Shown here piece after piece: positions 17,833 to 25,623 of a stretch of DNA of 64,000 nucleotides. Both the position numbers and the translations under genes were made by a program. The notes under the pieces were generated by a model. The model did not search any database. It saw only the letters and a list, made by a program, of their open reading frames with translations, and had not been told where the DNA came from. The DNA is from an uncultured Collinsella sp. (GTDB lineage: Bacteria > Actinomycetota > Coriobacteriia > Coriobacteriales > Coriobacteriaceae). The DNA is taken from the NCBI GenBank assembly GCA_900541045.1, contig UQID01000008.1, positions 1 through 64,000 on the forward strand, given 5' to 3'. The first letter of the stretch is position 1. Every line of letters starts with the position of its first letter.

Positions 17833-18762
17833 ATGAAAATTCCCGTAGATAAGCTGACCCGCGCTTTTAAGATGGGCGCGTCCGTTAAGAAGGATTCCGA
17901 TACGCCGGTGCGCGTCTCGGTCTATCTGGATTCGTCCGCCTCGCGCTTTCTGGCCGAGACGGTGCGTGACGCCTTTGTGCCGCAGACGACCTCGGGCATT
18001 GTGCGCGTCGAGCGTCTGGGGGAGGAGCGAATTGCTCCAAAGACCGATACCGATGTGGTACTGGTGCTCTCGTGTGGTTCCGACCGCTTGGAGAGTGCCG
18101 TGCAGGAGCTCGTGATCGCCGGCGCGCCCGTGTGCGTGCTTGCCGAGTCTGCTGTGGAGGTGCCGTTTATCGAGGAGTCCACGCCCATGCTCGGCGTGGT
18201 GGCGGCAACCGATAAGACGTATCTGCTCGAGACGCTTGCCCGCTGGATTCTCGATCGCACCGACAAGGAAACGGCTTTTGCGGCGAACTTTGCCTTTATG
18301 CGCATCGCGGCAGCTAATCGTATCATCACCTCGTGCGCGCTCACCAATATGGCGACCGGTGCGCTGGTGTTTTTGCCGGGCGCCGATTATCCCGTTATGG
18401 CGCTGGCGCAGGTGGGCATGCTCTTTGAGCTCGCTGCCGTCTTTGGACGCGGCATTAAGCCTGAGCGCGGCTACGAGGTCGCGGGCGTGCTTGCCGGCGG
18501 TCTTGTGATCCGCGCGGTCACCCGCGCGCTCGTCAAGCAGACGCCGCATATTGGGTTTGCCGTTAAGGCGCTCACTGCTGCCGCGGGCACCTATGGCATG
18601 GGCCGTGCGCTTGTTTCGCTCTACGAGCGCGATGTCGACTACAGCCATGCCAACGAGGTGGTCACTGCCACGTTCTCCCGCGTTCGCGATCTGGTGACCA
18701 CGGTCGCGGGCGCTACCCGTCCTATGGCGTCCTACCAAGACGCATCCGATCTCGCTGCTTAG
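17833..18762 (+). CDS. DUF697-like membrane-associated protein in the elongation cluster
   Basis: Function unknown. The 309-residue protein starts at ATG 17833 behind TGGAGGGG. Residues 1-140 resemble a soluble alpha/beta domain (VRVSVYLDSSASRF, DVVLVLSCGSDRLESAV). Residues ~160-270 carry hydrophobic, Gly/Ala-rich helices with LPGADYPVMALAQVGMLFEL, a pattern like the DUF697/YcjF family, which associates with membranes and GTPases. It sits 18 nt after rodA and 10 nt before a radical-SAM gene, so it is likely cotranscribed with the shape genes. The DUF697 relation is my reading of the pattern and is unverified. Confidence 0.6.
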   Translation: MKIPVDKLTRAFKMGASVKKDSDTPVRVSVYLDSSASRFLAETVRDAFVPQTTSGIVRVERLGEERIAPKTDTDVVLVLSCGSDRLESAVQELVIAGAPVCVLAESAVEVPFIEESTPMLGVVAATDKTYLLETLARWILDRTDKETAFAANFAFMRIAAANRIITSCALTNMATGALVFLPGADYPVMALAQVGMLFELAAVFGRGIKPERGYEVAGVLAGGLVIRAVTRALVKQTPHIGFAVKALTAAAGTYGMGRALVSLYERDVDYSHANEVVTATFSRVRDLVTTVAGATRPMASYQDASDLAA

Positions 18763-18772
18763 GGGTTTTCCG

Positions 18773-20650
18773 TTGCGCGTTCCGTATCAAGACTGTTTTC
18801 ATTTAATTGAGCCGCTGCTCGCCAAGGTCGAGAAGCCGAGTCGCTATATCGATCACGAGTGGGGCACGCTTTCCAAGGCCGATGCCGACTACCGTTGCTG
18901 CCTGATCTATCCGGATGTGTACGAGGTCGGACTGCCCAACCAGGGCATCGCCATCCTCTACAACATCCTTAACCAGGCCGAGGGCATATCCTGCGAGCGT
19001 GGCTATGTGCCGTGGCCCGACATGGGTGACGCCATGCGCGAGGCGGGCATTCCGCTGCTGTCGCTCGAAGGTGCAGCGCCGGTCGCTTCGTTTGATATCG
19101 TCGGTCTGCATGTGCCGCACGAGATGGCGGTGACGAACTTCCTCGAGGCACTCGACCTCGCTGGCATTCCGCTGTTAGCGGCCGACCGAGGCGAAGACGA
19201 CCCCATCATCATCGCCGGCGGTCCCTCGGTGTACAACCCCGAGCCGTACGCGGCCTTCTTTGATGCCATCCTCATCGGCGAGGGCGAGGAATCGCTGCTC
19301 GAGACCTGCCAGCTGCATCGCCGCCTGCGTGACGAAGGAGTCCCGCGCGCGCAGATTGTCGAGCAGCTTGCATCCATTGCCGGCAACTACGTGCCATCGC
19401 TCTATGAGGTTCGTCACGACGAGCCCTGCTCGCCGCATGGCTACACCGTGCCGCGCGAGGGCAAGGATGCGCCGACCGTGGTCTACAAGCGCGTCGTCGA
19501 GGATTTCGGCGCCACGAATCCGCTGTCGCAGTCGTGCGTGCCCTATGCGCAGCTGGTTCACGACCGCCTGTCTATCGAGATTCTGCGCGGCTGCGCTCGC
19601 GGCTGTCGTTTTTGCCAGGCCGGCATGACGTATCGCCCGGTGCGCGAGCGCTCGGCCGACCAGATCGTCTCGTCGGTGATTCAGGGTCTGGAAAAGACCG
19701 GCTATGACGAGGTGTCGCTAACCTCACTCTCCACGACCGACCACTCCTGCATTCGTGACGTGCTCGGCAGGCTCAACCATCGCCTGGAGGATACGGGTAT
19801 TCGCGTGTCTATTCCGTCGCAGCGCTTGGATTCGTTTGGCGTGGATATGGCCGAGTCGGTCGCCGGCGAAAAGAAGGGCGGCCTGACGTTCGCGCCCGAG
19901 GCCGGCAGCCAGCGCATGCGCGACATCATTAACAAGAACGTGACCGAGGAGGACCTGGACCGTGCGGCCAAGGCGGCCTTCGAGGCCGGCTGGAACCGCA
20001 TGAAGCTCTACTTTATGATGGGCCTTCCCGGCGAGCGCGACGAAGACATCGTGGCCATCGCCAATCTGGCCGATCACGTGCTGGAGCTCGGTCGTTCCGT
20101 GGTGCCCAAGGCTCGTCGCGGCTCGATCTCGGTGTCCATCTCGGTTTCGGTGTTTATCCCCAAGGCTGCCACGCCGTTCCAGTGGTGCCCGCAGCTCGAC
20201 TACGACGACGTCAAGCGTCGCCAGAAGCTGCTTATCACGAGCGTTCGCAACCGAGCCGTCCGCGTGCATTACCACGATGCCGAGACCTCACTCATCGAGG
20301 CCGCGCTGTCCCGCGCCGGTCGTGACATGACGCCCGTCATCATCGACGCTTGGCGCTCGGGCTCTCGCTTTGACGCCTGGGTAGAGCATTTCTCGCTCGA
20401 TAACTGGAAGGAGGCTGCTGCCAAAAACGGCATCGACCTCAATGAGCTCGTACACCTGCCCTACGAGTTGGAATGGCGTCTGCCGTGGGAGCATGTGAGC
20501 CCCGGCTGCACGCGTGGCTTCCTCGAGCGCGAGTACCGTCGCTCGCTCGAGGGCGTCACGACTCCCGACTGCACCCGCACGTCGTGCACCGGCTGCGGGA
20601 TCTGCCCCACGCTCCACGCCAAGAATGTATTGATGGGTGATCGCGCATGA
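18773..20650 (+). CDS. TIGR03960-type B12-binding/radical SAM protein
   Basis: The 625-residue protein has an N-terminal cobalamin-binding-like Rossmann region (LIYPDVYEVGLPNQGIAILY, about residues 43-62), then a radical-SAM barrel with the cluster motif GCARGCRFCQAG (CxxxCxxC, about residue 275), the glycine-rich SLTSLSTTD and FAPEAGSQRMRD. The C-terminus has a cysteine group CTRTSCTGCGICP that may bind a second cluster. Members of this family occur beside the TIGR03936 protein and rplU in many anaerobes. The reaction is not established. Start TTG at 18773 behind AGGGG, and the stop overlaps the next gene by 4 nt. Confidence 0.88.
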   Translation: MRVPYQDCFHLIEPLLAKVEKPSRYIDHEWGTLSKADADYRCCLIYPDVYEVGLPNQGIAILYNILNQAEGISCERGYVPWPDMGDAMREAGIPLLSLEGAAPVASFDIVGLHVPHEMAVTNFLEALDLAGIPLLAADRGEDDPIIIAGGPSVYNPEPYAAFFDAILIGEGEESLLETCQLHRRLRDEGVPRAQIVEQLASIAGNYVPSLYEVRHDEPCSPHGYTVPREGKDAPTVVYKRVVEDFGATNPLSQSCVPYAQLVHDRLSIEILRGCARGCRFCQAGMTYRPVRERSADQIVSSVIQGLEKTGYDEVSLTSLSTTDHSCIRDVLGRLNHRLEDTGIRVSIPSQRLDSFGVDMAESVAGEKKGGLTFAPEAGSQRMRDIINKNVTEEDLDRAAKAAFEAGWNRMKLYFMMGLPGERDEDIVAIANLADHVLELGRSVVPKARRGSISVSISVSVFIPKAATPFQWCPQLDYDDVKRRQKLLITSVRNRAVRVHYHDAETSLIEAALSRAGRDMTPVIIDAWRSGSRFDAWVEHFSLDNWKEAAAKNGIDLNELVHLPYELEWRLPWEHVSPGCTRGFLEREYRRSLEGVTTPDCTRTSCTGCGICPTLHAKNVLMGDRA

Positions 20651-21459
20651 GTGAGCGCCTGACCGACAACCCCACGCTCTTTAGGCTTCGTGTTCGCTAT
20701 GGCAAGCGCGATCGCCTTAAGTATCTGGGCCATCTCGAAGTGATCCATACCATTGAGCGCATCGTGCGCCGTGCGGGACTTCCCTATGCCGTCACGCAGG
20801 GCTTCTCTCCGCACATGCGCGTGGGCTTCTCTTCGGCGTTACCGGTGGGTACGTCGTCGACCTGCGAGTGGTATGACCTGTTTATGACCGAGTTCGTGGC
20901 GTTCGACGAGGCGTTTGGGCGCCTGGCTGTGGCGTCTCCGGCCGATCTGGCGCCTATCGAGGCGGCGTACATCGACGTGCGCACGCCGGCGTTGACGGCG
21001 CAGCTCACGCGCCTGTCGTATCGCATCGACCTGCACTTGGATCCCGAGGCGCCCGTATGCGCCGACGAGGTGCGTCGTGCGATCGACACGCTGCGCGCGG
21101 ACCATGGCATCGACTACGTGCGCGGAAAAAAGAGCAAGCGCTTGGATTTGGATCACACGCTCGTTGGCTATGAGCTCACGGCGGGGGAGCGCCCGGACCA
21201 TTTGGTGCTCATGCTCGACACCCATGCCGACAACGAGGGCTCAATGCGTCCGGAAATTTTGCTTTCTGCTGCTGATGTTTTGTTGCAGGGCTTGACCCCG
21301 GGCGTGGATGCACCTATTGTTTCCACCGGTATGCAAGACCTCGTGACCATCTGCTCCTACGATGTCGAGCGTCAGAATCAAGCATGCGAGGACGACGAGG
21401 GCCGACTCGTCAGCCCCATACCTGTGCGAACTTGTGGATTTGCTCCACATACTCGTTGA
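20647..21459 (+). CDS. TIGR03936-type radical-SAM-associated protein (DUF2344)
   Basis: The 270-residue protein begins with LRVRYGKRDRLKYLGHLEVI and continues QGFSPHMRVGFSSALPVGTS, the diagnostic segments of this family, which is found as a partner of or fusion to the preceding radical-SAM protein. The ATGA overlap with its partner indicates coupled translation and equal expression. Function is unknown; a role in ribosome or RNA modification is a guess from the conserved link to rplU and rpmA. The rplU promoter overlaps its stop codon. Confidence 0.86.
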   Translation: MSERLTDNPTLFRLRVRYGKRDRLKYLGHLEVIHTIERIVRRAGLPYAVTQGFSPHMRVGFSSALPVGTSSTCEWYDLFMTEFVAFDEAFGRLAVASPADLAPIEAAYIDVRTPALTAQLTRLSYRIDLHLDPEAPVCADEVRRAIDTLRADHGIDYVRGKKSKRLDLDHTLVGYELTAGERPDHLVLMLDTHADNEGSMRPEILLSAADVLLQGLTPGVDAPIVSTGMQDLVTICSYDVERQNQACEDDEGRLVSPIPVRTCGFAPHTR

Positions 21460-21484
21460 CGGGGGTATTTTCGCCTGCTACTAT
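21456..21484 (+). promoter_or_regulatory. Promoter for rplU-rpmA
   Basis: TTGACG (21456-21461), a 17-bp spacer and TACTAT (21479-21484). The -35 box overlaps the stop codon of the upstream gene. It gives the ribosomal genes an independent start about 37 nt before rplU. Confidence 0.75.
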
Positions 21485-21526
21485 ATTCGGCTGTTGCACT
21501 AACTGATGCATGAAGGGCAAGTAAAC

Positions 21527-21901
21527 ATGTACGCAATCGTTAACACGGGCGGCAAGCAGTACAAGGTCGCCACCGACGATGTCATCACCGTCGAGAAGAT
21601 CGAGGGCAATGAGGGCGACAAGGTCACCCTGCCGGTTATCTTCCTCAACGATGGTAAGAAGATCGTCACCGATCCCGACAAGCTGGCCAAGGCCAAGGTT
21701 ACCGCTCAGATCGTTGAGCAGTTCAAGGGCGAGAAGCAGCTGGTCTTCAAGTTCCACAAGCGCAAGCGCTATCGTCGTCTGAAGGGTCACCGTCAGCAGC
21801 TCACCAAGCTGAAGATCGTGAAGGTCCAGGCTACCTCCCGCGCCAAGAAGGCTGTCAAGGCAGAGGCTGAGGCTGTTGCCGAGGCTCCCGTCGCCGAGTA
21901 G
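21527..21901 (+). CDS. rplU: 50S ribosomal protein L21
   Basis: Large-subunit protein that contacts 23S rRNA. The open frame reaches 21506, but the ATG at 21527 gives the universal N-terminus MYAIVNTGGKQYKV and has GAAGGG upstream. The 124 residues include the KFHKRKRYRRLKGHRQQLTK rRNA-binding region and an added Ala/Glu tail of about 20 residues. rpmA follows 33 nt later. Confidence 0.97.
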   Translation: MYAIVNTGGKQYKVATDDVITVEKIEGNEGDKVTLPVIFLNDGKKIVTDPDKLAKAKVTAQIVEQFKGEKQLVFKFHKRKRYRRLKGHRQQLTKLKIVKVQATSRAKKAVKAEAEAVAEAPVAE

Positions 21902-21934
21902 ATTACACTCGTAACGAAAGAGTAGGTATACACA

Positions 21935-22192
21935 ATGGCACACAAAAAAGGACTCGGTTCCTCCCGTAATGGCCGTGACTCCCGCGGTCAGCGCCTTGGC
22001 ACGAAGCGCTATGCCGGCCAGACGGTAACCACGGGCACGATTCTCGTCCGTCAGCACGGCACGCACATCCACCCGGGTGAGAACGTTGGCCGTGGCAAGG
22101 ACGACACGCTGTTCGCGCTGGTCGACGGTACCGTTGAGTTCCACAAGGGTATCAAGCACAGGGTCAGCGTACGCCCGCTCGCGAACGCGTAA
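21935..22192 (+). CDS. rpmA: 50S ribosomal protein L27
   Basis: Large-subunit protein near the peptidyl-transferase centre. The 85-residue sequence begins MAHKKGLGSSRNGRDS and contains RQHGTHIHPGENVGRGKDDT, diagnostic for L27. There is no N-terminal extension of the Firmicutes type that needs cleavage by Prp. It is followed by an intrinsic terminator. Confidence 0.98.
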   Translation: MAHKKGLGSSRNGRDSRGQRLGTKRYAGQTVTTGTILVRQHGTHIHPGENVGRGKDDTLFALVDGTVEFHKGIKHRVSVRPLANA

Positions 22193-22217
22193 TTCACCCT
22201 TCATAGAGCACATATGT

Positions 22218-22260
22218 GGGAGGCACTTGAGTTTTAGGATTCAAGGGTCTCCCTCTTTTT
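22218..22260 (+). terminator. Intrinsic terminator between rpmA and obg
   Basis: The arms GGGAGGCACTTGA and TCAAGGGTCTCCC pair except for two mismatches around a 10-nt loop (GTTTTAGGAT), then TCTTTTT. It separates the ribosomal pair from obg, which would need read-through or its own start. Confidence 0.8.
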
Positions 22261-22276
22261 GTAGGAGGCGATTCTG

Positions 22277-23743
22277 TTGTCACAGTTCACCGATATCAGC
22301 CGCATCAACGTGTGCGGCGGCGACGGCGGAGCCGGATGCATGTCGTTTAGGCGCGAGGCATTTGTCCCCAAGGGCGGCCCCGATGGCGGCGACGGCGGTC
22401 GTGGCGGCAATGTCGTCATCCAGGCCGATGCTCAGCTGTCTTCGCTGATCGATTACCGCTTTAAGCATCACTTCCGCGCCGAGCGCGGCACGCACGGGCA
22501 GGGTGCCCGTCGTAACGGTAAGAGCGGCGAGGACCTGATTCTCAAGGTCCCTATGGGTACCGTGGTGCGCGAGCTCGACCCCGAGACGCAGACCCCGATG
22601 TTCGAGATTGCCGACCTGGTGCACGACGGCGAGCGCGTTGTCGTGGCCCCCGGTGGTGCCGGCGGTCTGGGCAACACGCACTTTGTGACGTCCGTGCGTC
22701 GCGCGCCCGCGTTTGCCCAGCTCGGCGAGCCTGCCGAGGAACACTGGATCGAGCTCGAGATGAAGCTTATGGCCGATGCCGCGCTTGTGGGCTTTCCCTC
22801 TGTCGGCAAGTCCTCGCTCATCGCGCGCATGAGTGCCGCCCGTCCCAAGATTGCCGACTACCCGTTTACCACGCTCGTGCCGAACCTCGGCATGGTGCGT
22901 GCCGGCGAATATTCTTACGTCGTTGCCGACGTCCCCGGTCTCATCGAGGGCGCGAGCGAGGGCAAGGGCCTGGGTCACCAGTTCCTGCGCCACATTGAGC
23001 GTACGGCCCTGATCATGCATGTCGTCGACATGACGGGCGGTTTTGAGGATCGCGATCCGGTCGAGGACTATCGCATCATCAACCGCGAGCTCGAGCAGTA
23101 TGGCGCCGAGCTTTCGGAGCGCCCGCAGATCGTTGTCGCCAACAAGTGCGATGCGCCGGGCACGGCCGACAAGATTTCCGACCTTAAGCGTGCGGCGCTC
23201 GACGATGGCCATATGTTCTTTGCTGTGTCTGCCGTGACGGGTGCCGGTCTTAACACGCTGATGCTTGCCGTGGGCGAGCAGGTGGCTAAGCTTCGCGCCG
23301 AGCTGGCGGTCTCTGATGAGCCGGTCGATCTGCGCGACGAGGAGTGGGAGCGCCGCCGTCTGCAGCGCGAGAAGCGGTTCCGCATTGTTCAAGAAGAGCC
23401 TCATGCCTTCCGTGTGGTTGGTCGCGCGATTGAGCGCATGGTCATCCAGACCGACTGGGAAAACGAGGAAGCCGTCATCTACCTGCAGCATAAGTTTGCG
23501 CGCATGGGTGTCGACGACGCGCTCGAGAAGGCCGGCTGCCGTGCGGGCGACGAGGTTCGCATTTGCCAGCGCGCCTTTGACTTTGAGGGTGCCGAGGACT
23601 TCTCGGAATACGAGGAGCTCGAGGATGCTGGCGAGGACGTTGCCGTTGAGGCCATTGACGTGACCGATGCTGCGGATGAGGGCGTCGAGGTTGTCGATGC
23701 GGTGGATGCCGCGGACGATGCCGAGACCTCGGAGGGCGAGTAA
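22277..23743 (+). CDS. obg: GTPase Obg (ObgE/CgtA)
   Basis: Ribosome-assembly GTPase that binds the 50S subunit. The 488 residues show the glycine-rich Obg fold (CGGDGGAGCMSFRREAF, GGPDGGDGGRGGNV), the G domain with P-loop GFPSVGKSS, DVPGLIEGAS and NKCD, a C-terminal OCT domain (about 330-415) and a very acidic tail of ~55 residues (for example DAADDAETSEGE). Start TTG at 22277 with GTAGGAGG upstream. nadD starts 3 nt later. Confidence 0.96.
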   Translation: MSQFTDISRINVCGGDGGAGCMSFRREAFVPKGGPDGGDGGRGGNVVIQADAQLSSLIDYRFKHHFRAERGTHGQGARRNGKSGEDLILKVPMGTVVRELDPETQTPMFEIADLVHDGERVVVAPGGAGGLGNTHFVTSVRRAPAFAQLGEPAEEHWIELEMKLMADAALVGFPSVGKSSLIARMSAARPKIADYPFTTLVPNLGMVRAGEYSYVVADVPGLIEGASEGKGLGHQFLRHIERTALIMHVVDMTGGFEDRDPVEDYRIINRELEQYGAELSERPQIVVANKCDAPGTADKISDLKRAALDDGHMFFAVSAVTGAGLNTLMLAVGEQVAKLRAELAVSDEPVDLRDEEWERRRLQREKRFRIVQEEPHAFRVVGRAIERMVIQTDWENEEAVIYLQHKFARMGVDDALEKAGCRAGDEVRICQRAFDFEGAEDFSEYEELEDAGEDVAVEAIDVTDAADEGVEVVDAVDAADDAETSEGE

Positions 23744-23746
23744 GCC

Positions 23747-24424
23747 ATGTCGCTGCGCGGTGGAATCGGTTTGCCCGAGCTGCCCATAAAAGAGGGCAAA
23801 GAGTTTCGGCTTGGCATTATGGGCGGCACATTTGACCCGATTCATTACGGGCACCTGGTGACTGCCGAGCAGGCGCGCGAGTCGCTCGACTTGGACGCTG
23901 TGCTCTTTATGCCGGCGGGCACGCCTGCCTTTAAGCTTGACAAGCCGGTGACGCCTGCCGAGGACCGTTATGCCATGACGGTCCTCGCCACCGCCGCGAA
24001 CCCGGCCTTTTTGGCGAGTCGGTTCGAGATCGACCGACCGGGCGTAACCTATACGGCCGATACGCTTCATGCCCTTCGCGACTTTTACCCGCCGCAGGTA
24101 AAGCTCTACTTTATTACGGGCGCCGACGCGATTATCGATATCGTGACCTGGCATGATGCCGAACGAATCGCTGAGCTTGCTACCTTTATTGCGGCGACGC
24201 GACCGGGCTTTGATATCGATACGGCGCGTGCCCGAATCAAAGAGTCGGGGCTGCCGTTCGACGTGCGCTATATTCAGATTCCGGCGCTGGCGATCAGCTC
24301 GACGAACATTCGTAAGCGAGTTGCTCGCGGCATGAGCGTGCGCTATCTTACGAGCGAGTCCGTGCTTGGCTACATTCGCAAACGCAGGCTATATGCCGAT
24401 TTGGGCCAAGAAGATTTTGAGTGA
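23747..24424 (+). CDS. nadD: Nicotinate-nucleotide adenylyltransferase
   Basis: Transfers AMP from ATP to nicotinate mononucleotide in NAD synthesis. The 225-residue protein has an extra ~20 residues before the nucleotidyltransferase motif GIMGGTFDPIHYGHL, so a shorter start is possible (ATG 23819 would cut too close to the motif). The second signature AISSTNIRKRV lies near the C-terminus. The arrangement obg-nadD-yqeK-rsfS is the widely conserved gene order. Confidence 0.94.
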   Translation: MSLRGGIGLPELPIKEGKEFRLGIMGGTFDPIHYGHLVTAEQARESLDLDAVLFMPAGTPAFKLDKPVTPAEDRYAMTVLATAANPAFLASRFEIDRPGVTYTADTLHALRDFYPPQVKLYFITGADAIIDIVTWHDAERIAELATFIAATRPGFDIDTARARIKESGLPFDVRYIQIPALAISSTNIRKRVARGMSVRYLTSESVLGYIRKRRLYADLGQEDFE

Positions 24425-24436
24425 TGGGGGTCTACG

Positions 24437-25045
24437 TTGTCGGTAGAGGATCAGTTTGAGGGCGATGAGCGCGCACTGCTCAAGCGCATTCAAGAACTGC
24501 TCGATGTTCGCATGAAGGATAAGCGCAAGCGCTATGTGCATTCGCTGGGTGTTGCCGAGACCGCACTTCATCTGGCCGAGGTCTACGGCGTTGACCGCTT
24601 TGATGCCGCTGCCGCCGGCCTGATCCATGACTGGGACAAAGTGCTCTCCGACGACGAGCTGGTCACGCGCGCTCTGCATTACGGCATTAAGATTGCCGGC
24701 TCTCCTTCCGCCGCGACGCCGCTTTTGCATGGCCCTGTTGCCGCCTATGAGCTTCCGCAGCTTTTCCCCGAGTTGTCGCCGGCCGTTTTCCAGGCTGTCG
24801 ACCGTCACACCGTGGGTGCCTGCGACATGACGCCGCTCGATATGGTGGTCTTTGTGGCCGATGCCATCGAGCCCAACCGCCACGGCGACTATGCGCATGC
24901 CCTGCGCGAGATGGTGGGGGAGTCGACGCTCGATGAGTTGTTCTTCTCCTGTTTTGCGCAGGGTCTGGTCTATGTGATCCAGTCCGGGCGCTATCTTTAT
25001 CCCACGGCTATTACGATTTACAACCATTACGCCCAGCTGCGCTAG
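24437..25045 (+). CDS. yqeK: YqeK-type HD-domain protein, probable symmetrical Ap4A hydrolase
   Basis: Members of this family hydrolyse diadenosine tetraphosphate to ADP. The 202 residues contain the HD signature in GLIHDWDKVL (about residue 60), an upstream His in KRYVHSLGVAETA, and HGPVAAYEL plus DRHTVGACDMTPLDMVVFVA, which supply the other metal ligands. Start TTG at 24437. It lies 12 nt after nadD and 28 nt before rsfS, as in many bacteria. Confidence 0.9.
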   Translation: MSVEDQFEGDERALLKRIQELLDVRMKDKRKRYVHSLGVAETALHLAEVYGVDRFDAAAAGLIHDWDKVLSDDELVTRALHYGIKIAGSPSAATPLLHGPVAAYELPQLFPELSPAVFQAVDRHTVGACDMTPLDMVVFVADAIEPNRHGDYAHALREMVGESTLDELFFSCFAQGLVYVIQSGRYLYPTAITIYNHYAQLR

Positions 25046-25073
25046 CTCGGGTGCGTCTAGAAAGAGGTATTCC

Positions 25074-25529
25074 ATGGCCGACGAGACCATGACCGACGAG
25101 CAGATTCTTGAACGTGTGGAGCACAAGAGCTTCGCCGCCACGTCCGACCGCACTGCCGCCTCGCTGTCCGCGAGCGGTGTCGCCGCCGAGGATGTCGCCC
25201 GCGCCGCCGCGCAGGCCGCCTACGACAAGAAGGGCGAGGACGTTCAGGTGCTCGACCTGACCGAGCTTTCCGATGTGTGCGACTACTTTGTGCTTGCCAC
25301 CGGTACCAACAACCGCCAGGTCGATTCGATCGTCGACGAGATTGAGGAGAAGGTCGCCGAGGCTTGCGGCGAGCATCCGTTCTCCATTGAGGGTCGCGAG
25401 CAGAAGACCTGGATGCTCATGGACTACGGCTCGGTTGTCGTCCACGTCTTCACTCCCGAAGCCCGCGACTTCTATCGCCTAGAAAAACTCTGGGGCGACG
25501 CCCCCCAGCTCCCCCTCAACCTCCTCTAG
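25074..25529 (+). CDS. rsfS: Ribosomal silencing factor RsfS
   Basis: Binds L14 and blocks subunit joining in starvation. The conserved domain spans residues ~40-145 with VLDLTELSDVCDYFVLATGTNN and the C-terminal FYRLEKLWGDAP. An N-terminal extension of about 40 acidic/Ala-rich residues is not part of the usual fold. Start ATG 25074 follows AGAAAGAGG. The stop codon overlaps the start of a short repeat and a strong terminator follows. Confidence 0.93.
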   Translation: MADETMTDEQILERVEHKSFAATSDRTAASLSASGVAAEDVARAAAQAAYDKKGEDVQVLDLTELSDVCDYFVLATGTNNRQVDSIVDEIEEKVAEACGEHPFSIEGREQKTWMLMDYGSVVVHVFTPEARDFYRLEKLWGDAPQLPLNLL

Positions 25530-25557
25530 TAGCTCATTTGAGACGGGGTTTAGCTAC
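25529..25557. repeat. Short palindromic repeat related to the 8.4-kb inverted repeat
   Basis: GTAGCT (25529-25534) and AGCTAC (25552-25557) flank CATTTGAGACGGGGTTT. The core resembles both the 8396-8507 arms (ATTTGGGACGGGG) and the 60413/61410 repeats (CTCATTTGGGAC). It sits at the end of rsfS. Confidence 0.55.
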
Positions 25558-25570
25558 CCTCACGCATATC

Positions 25571-25613
25571 GCCGGGCAGTTGCGGTTTTCCGCACCTGCC
25601 CGGCTTTCTTTTT
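25571..25613. terminator. Strong terminator between convergent rsfS and dinB
   Basis: A two-part stem, GCCGGGCAG with CTGCCCGGC and inside it TGCGG-TTTT-CCGCA, followed by TTTCTTTTT on the plus strand. It ends the obg-rsfS unit. On the minus strand it may also help end dinB, though no T-run is seen there. Confidence 0.9.
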
Positions 25614-25623
25614 GCCTCAGGGA

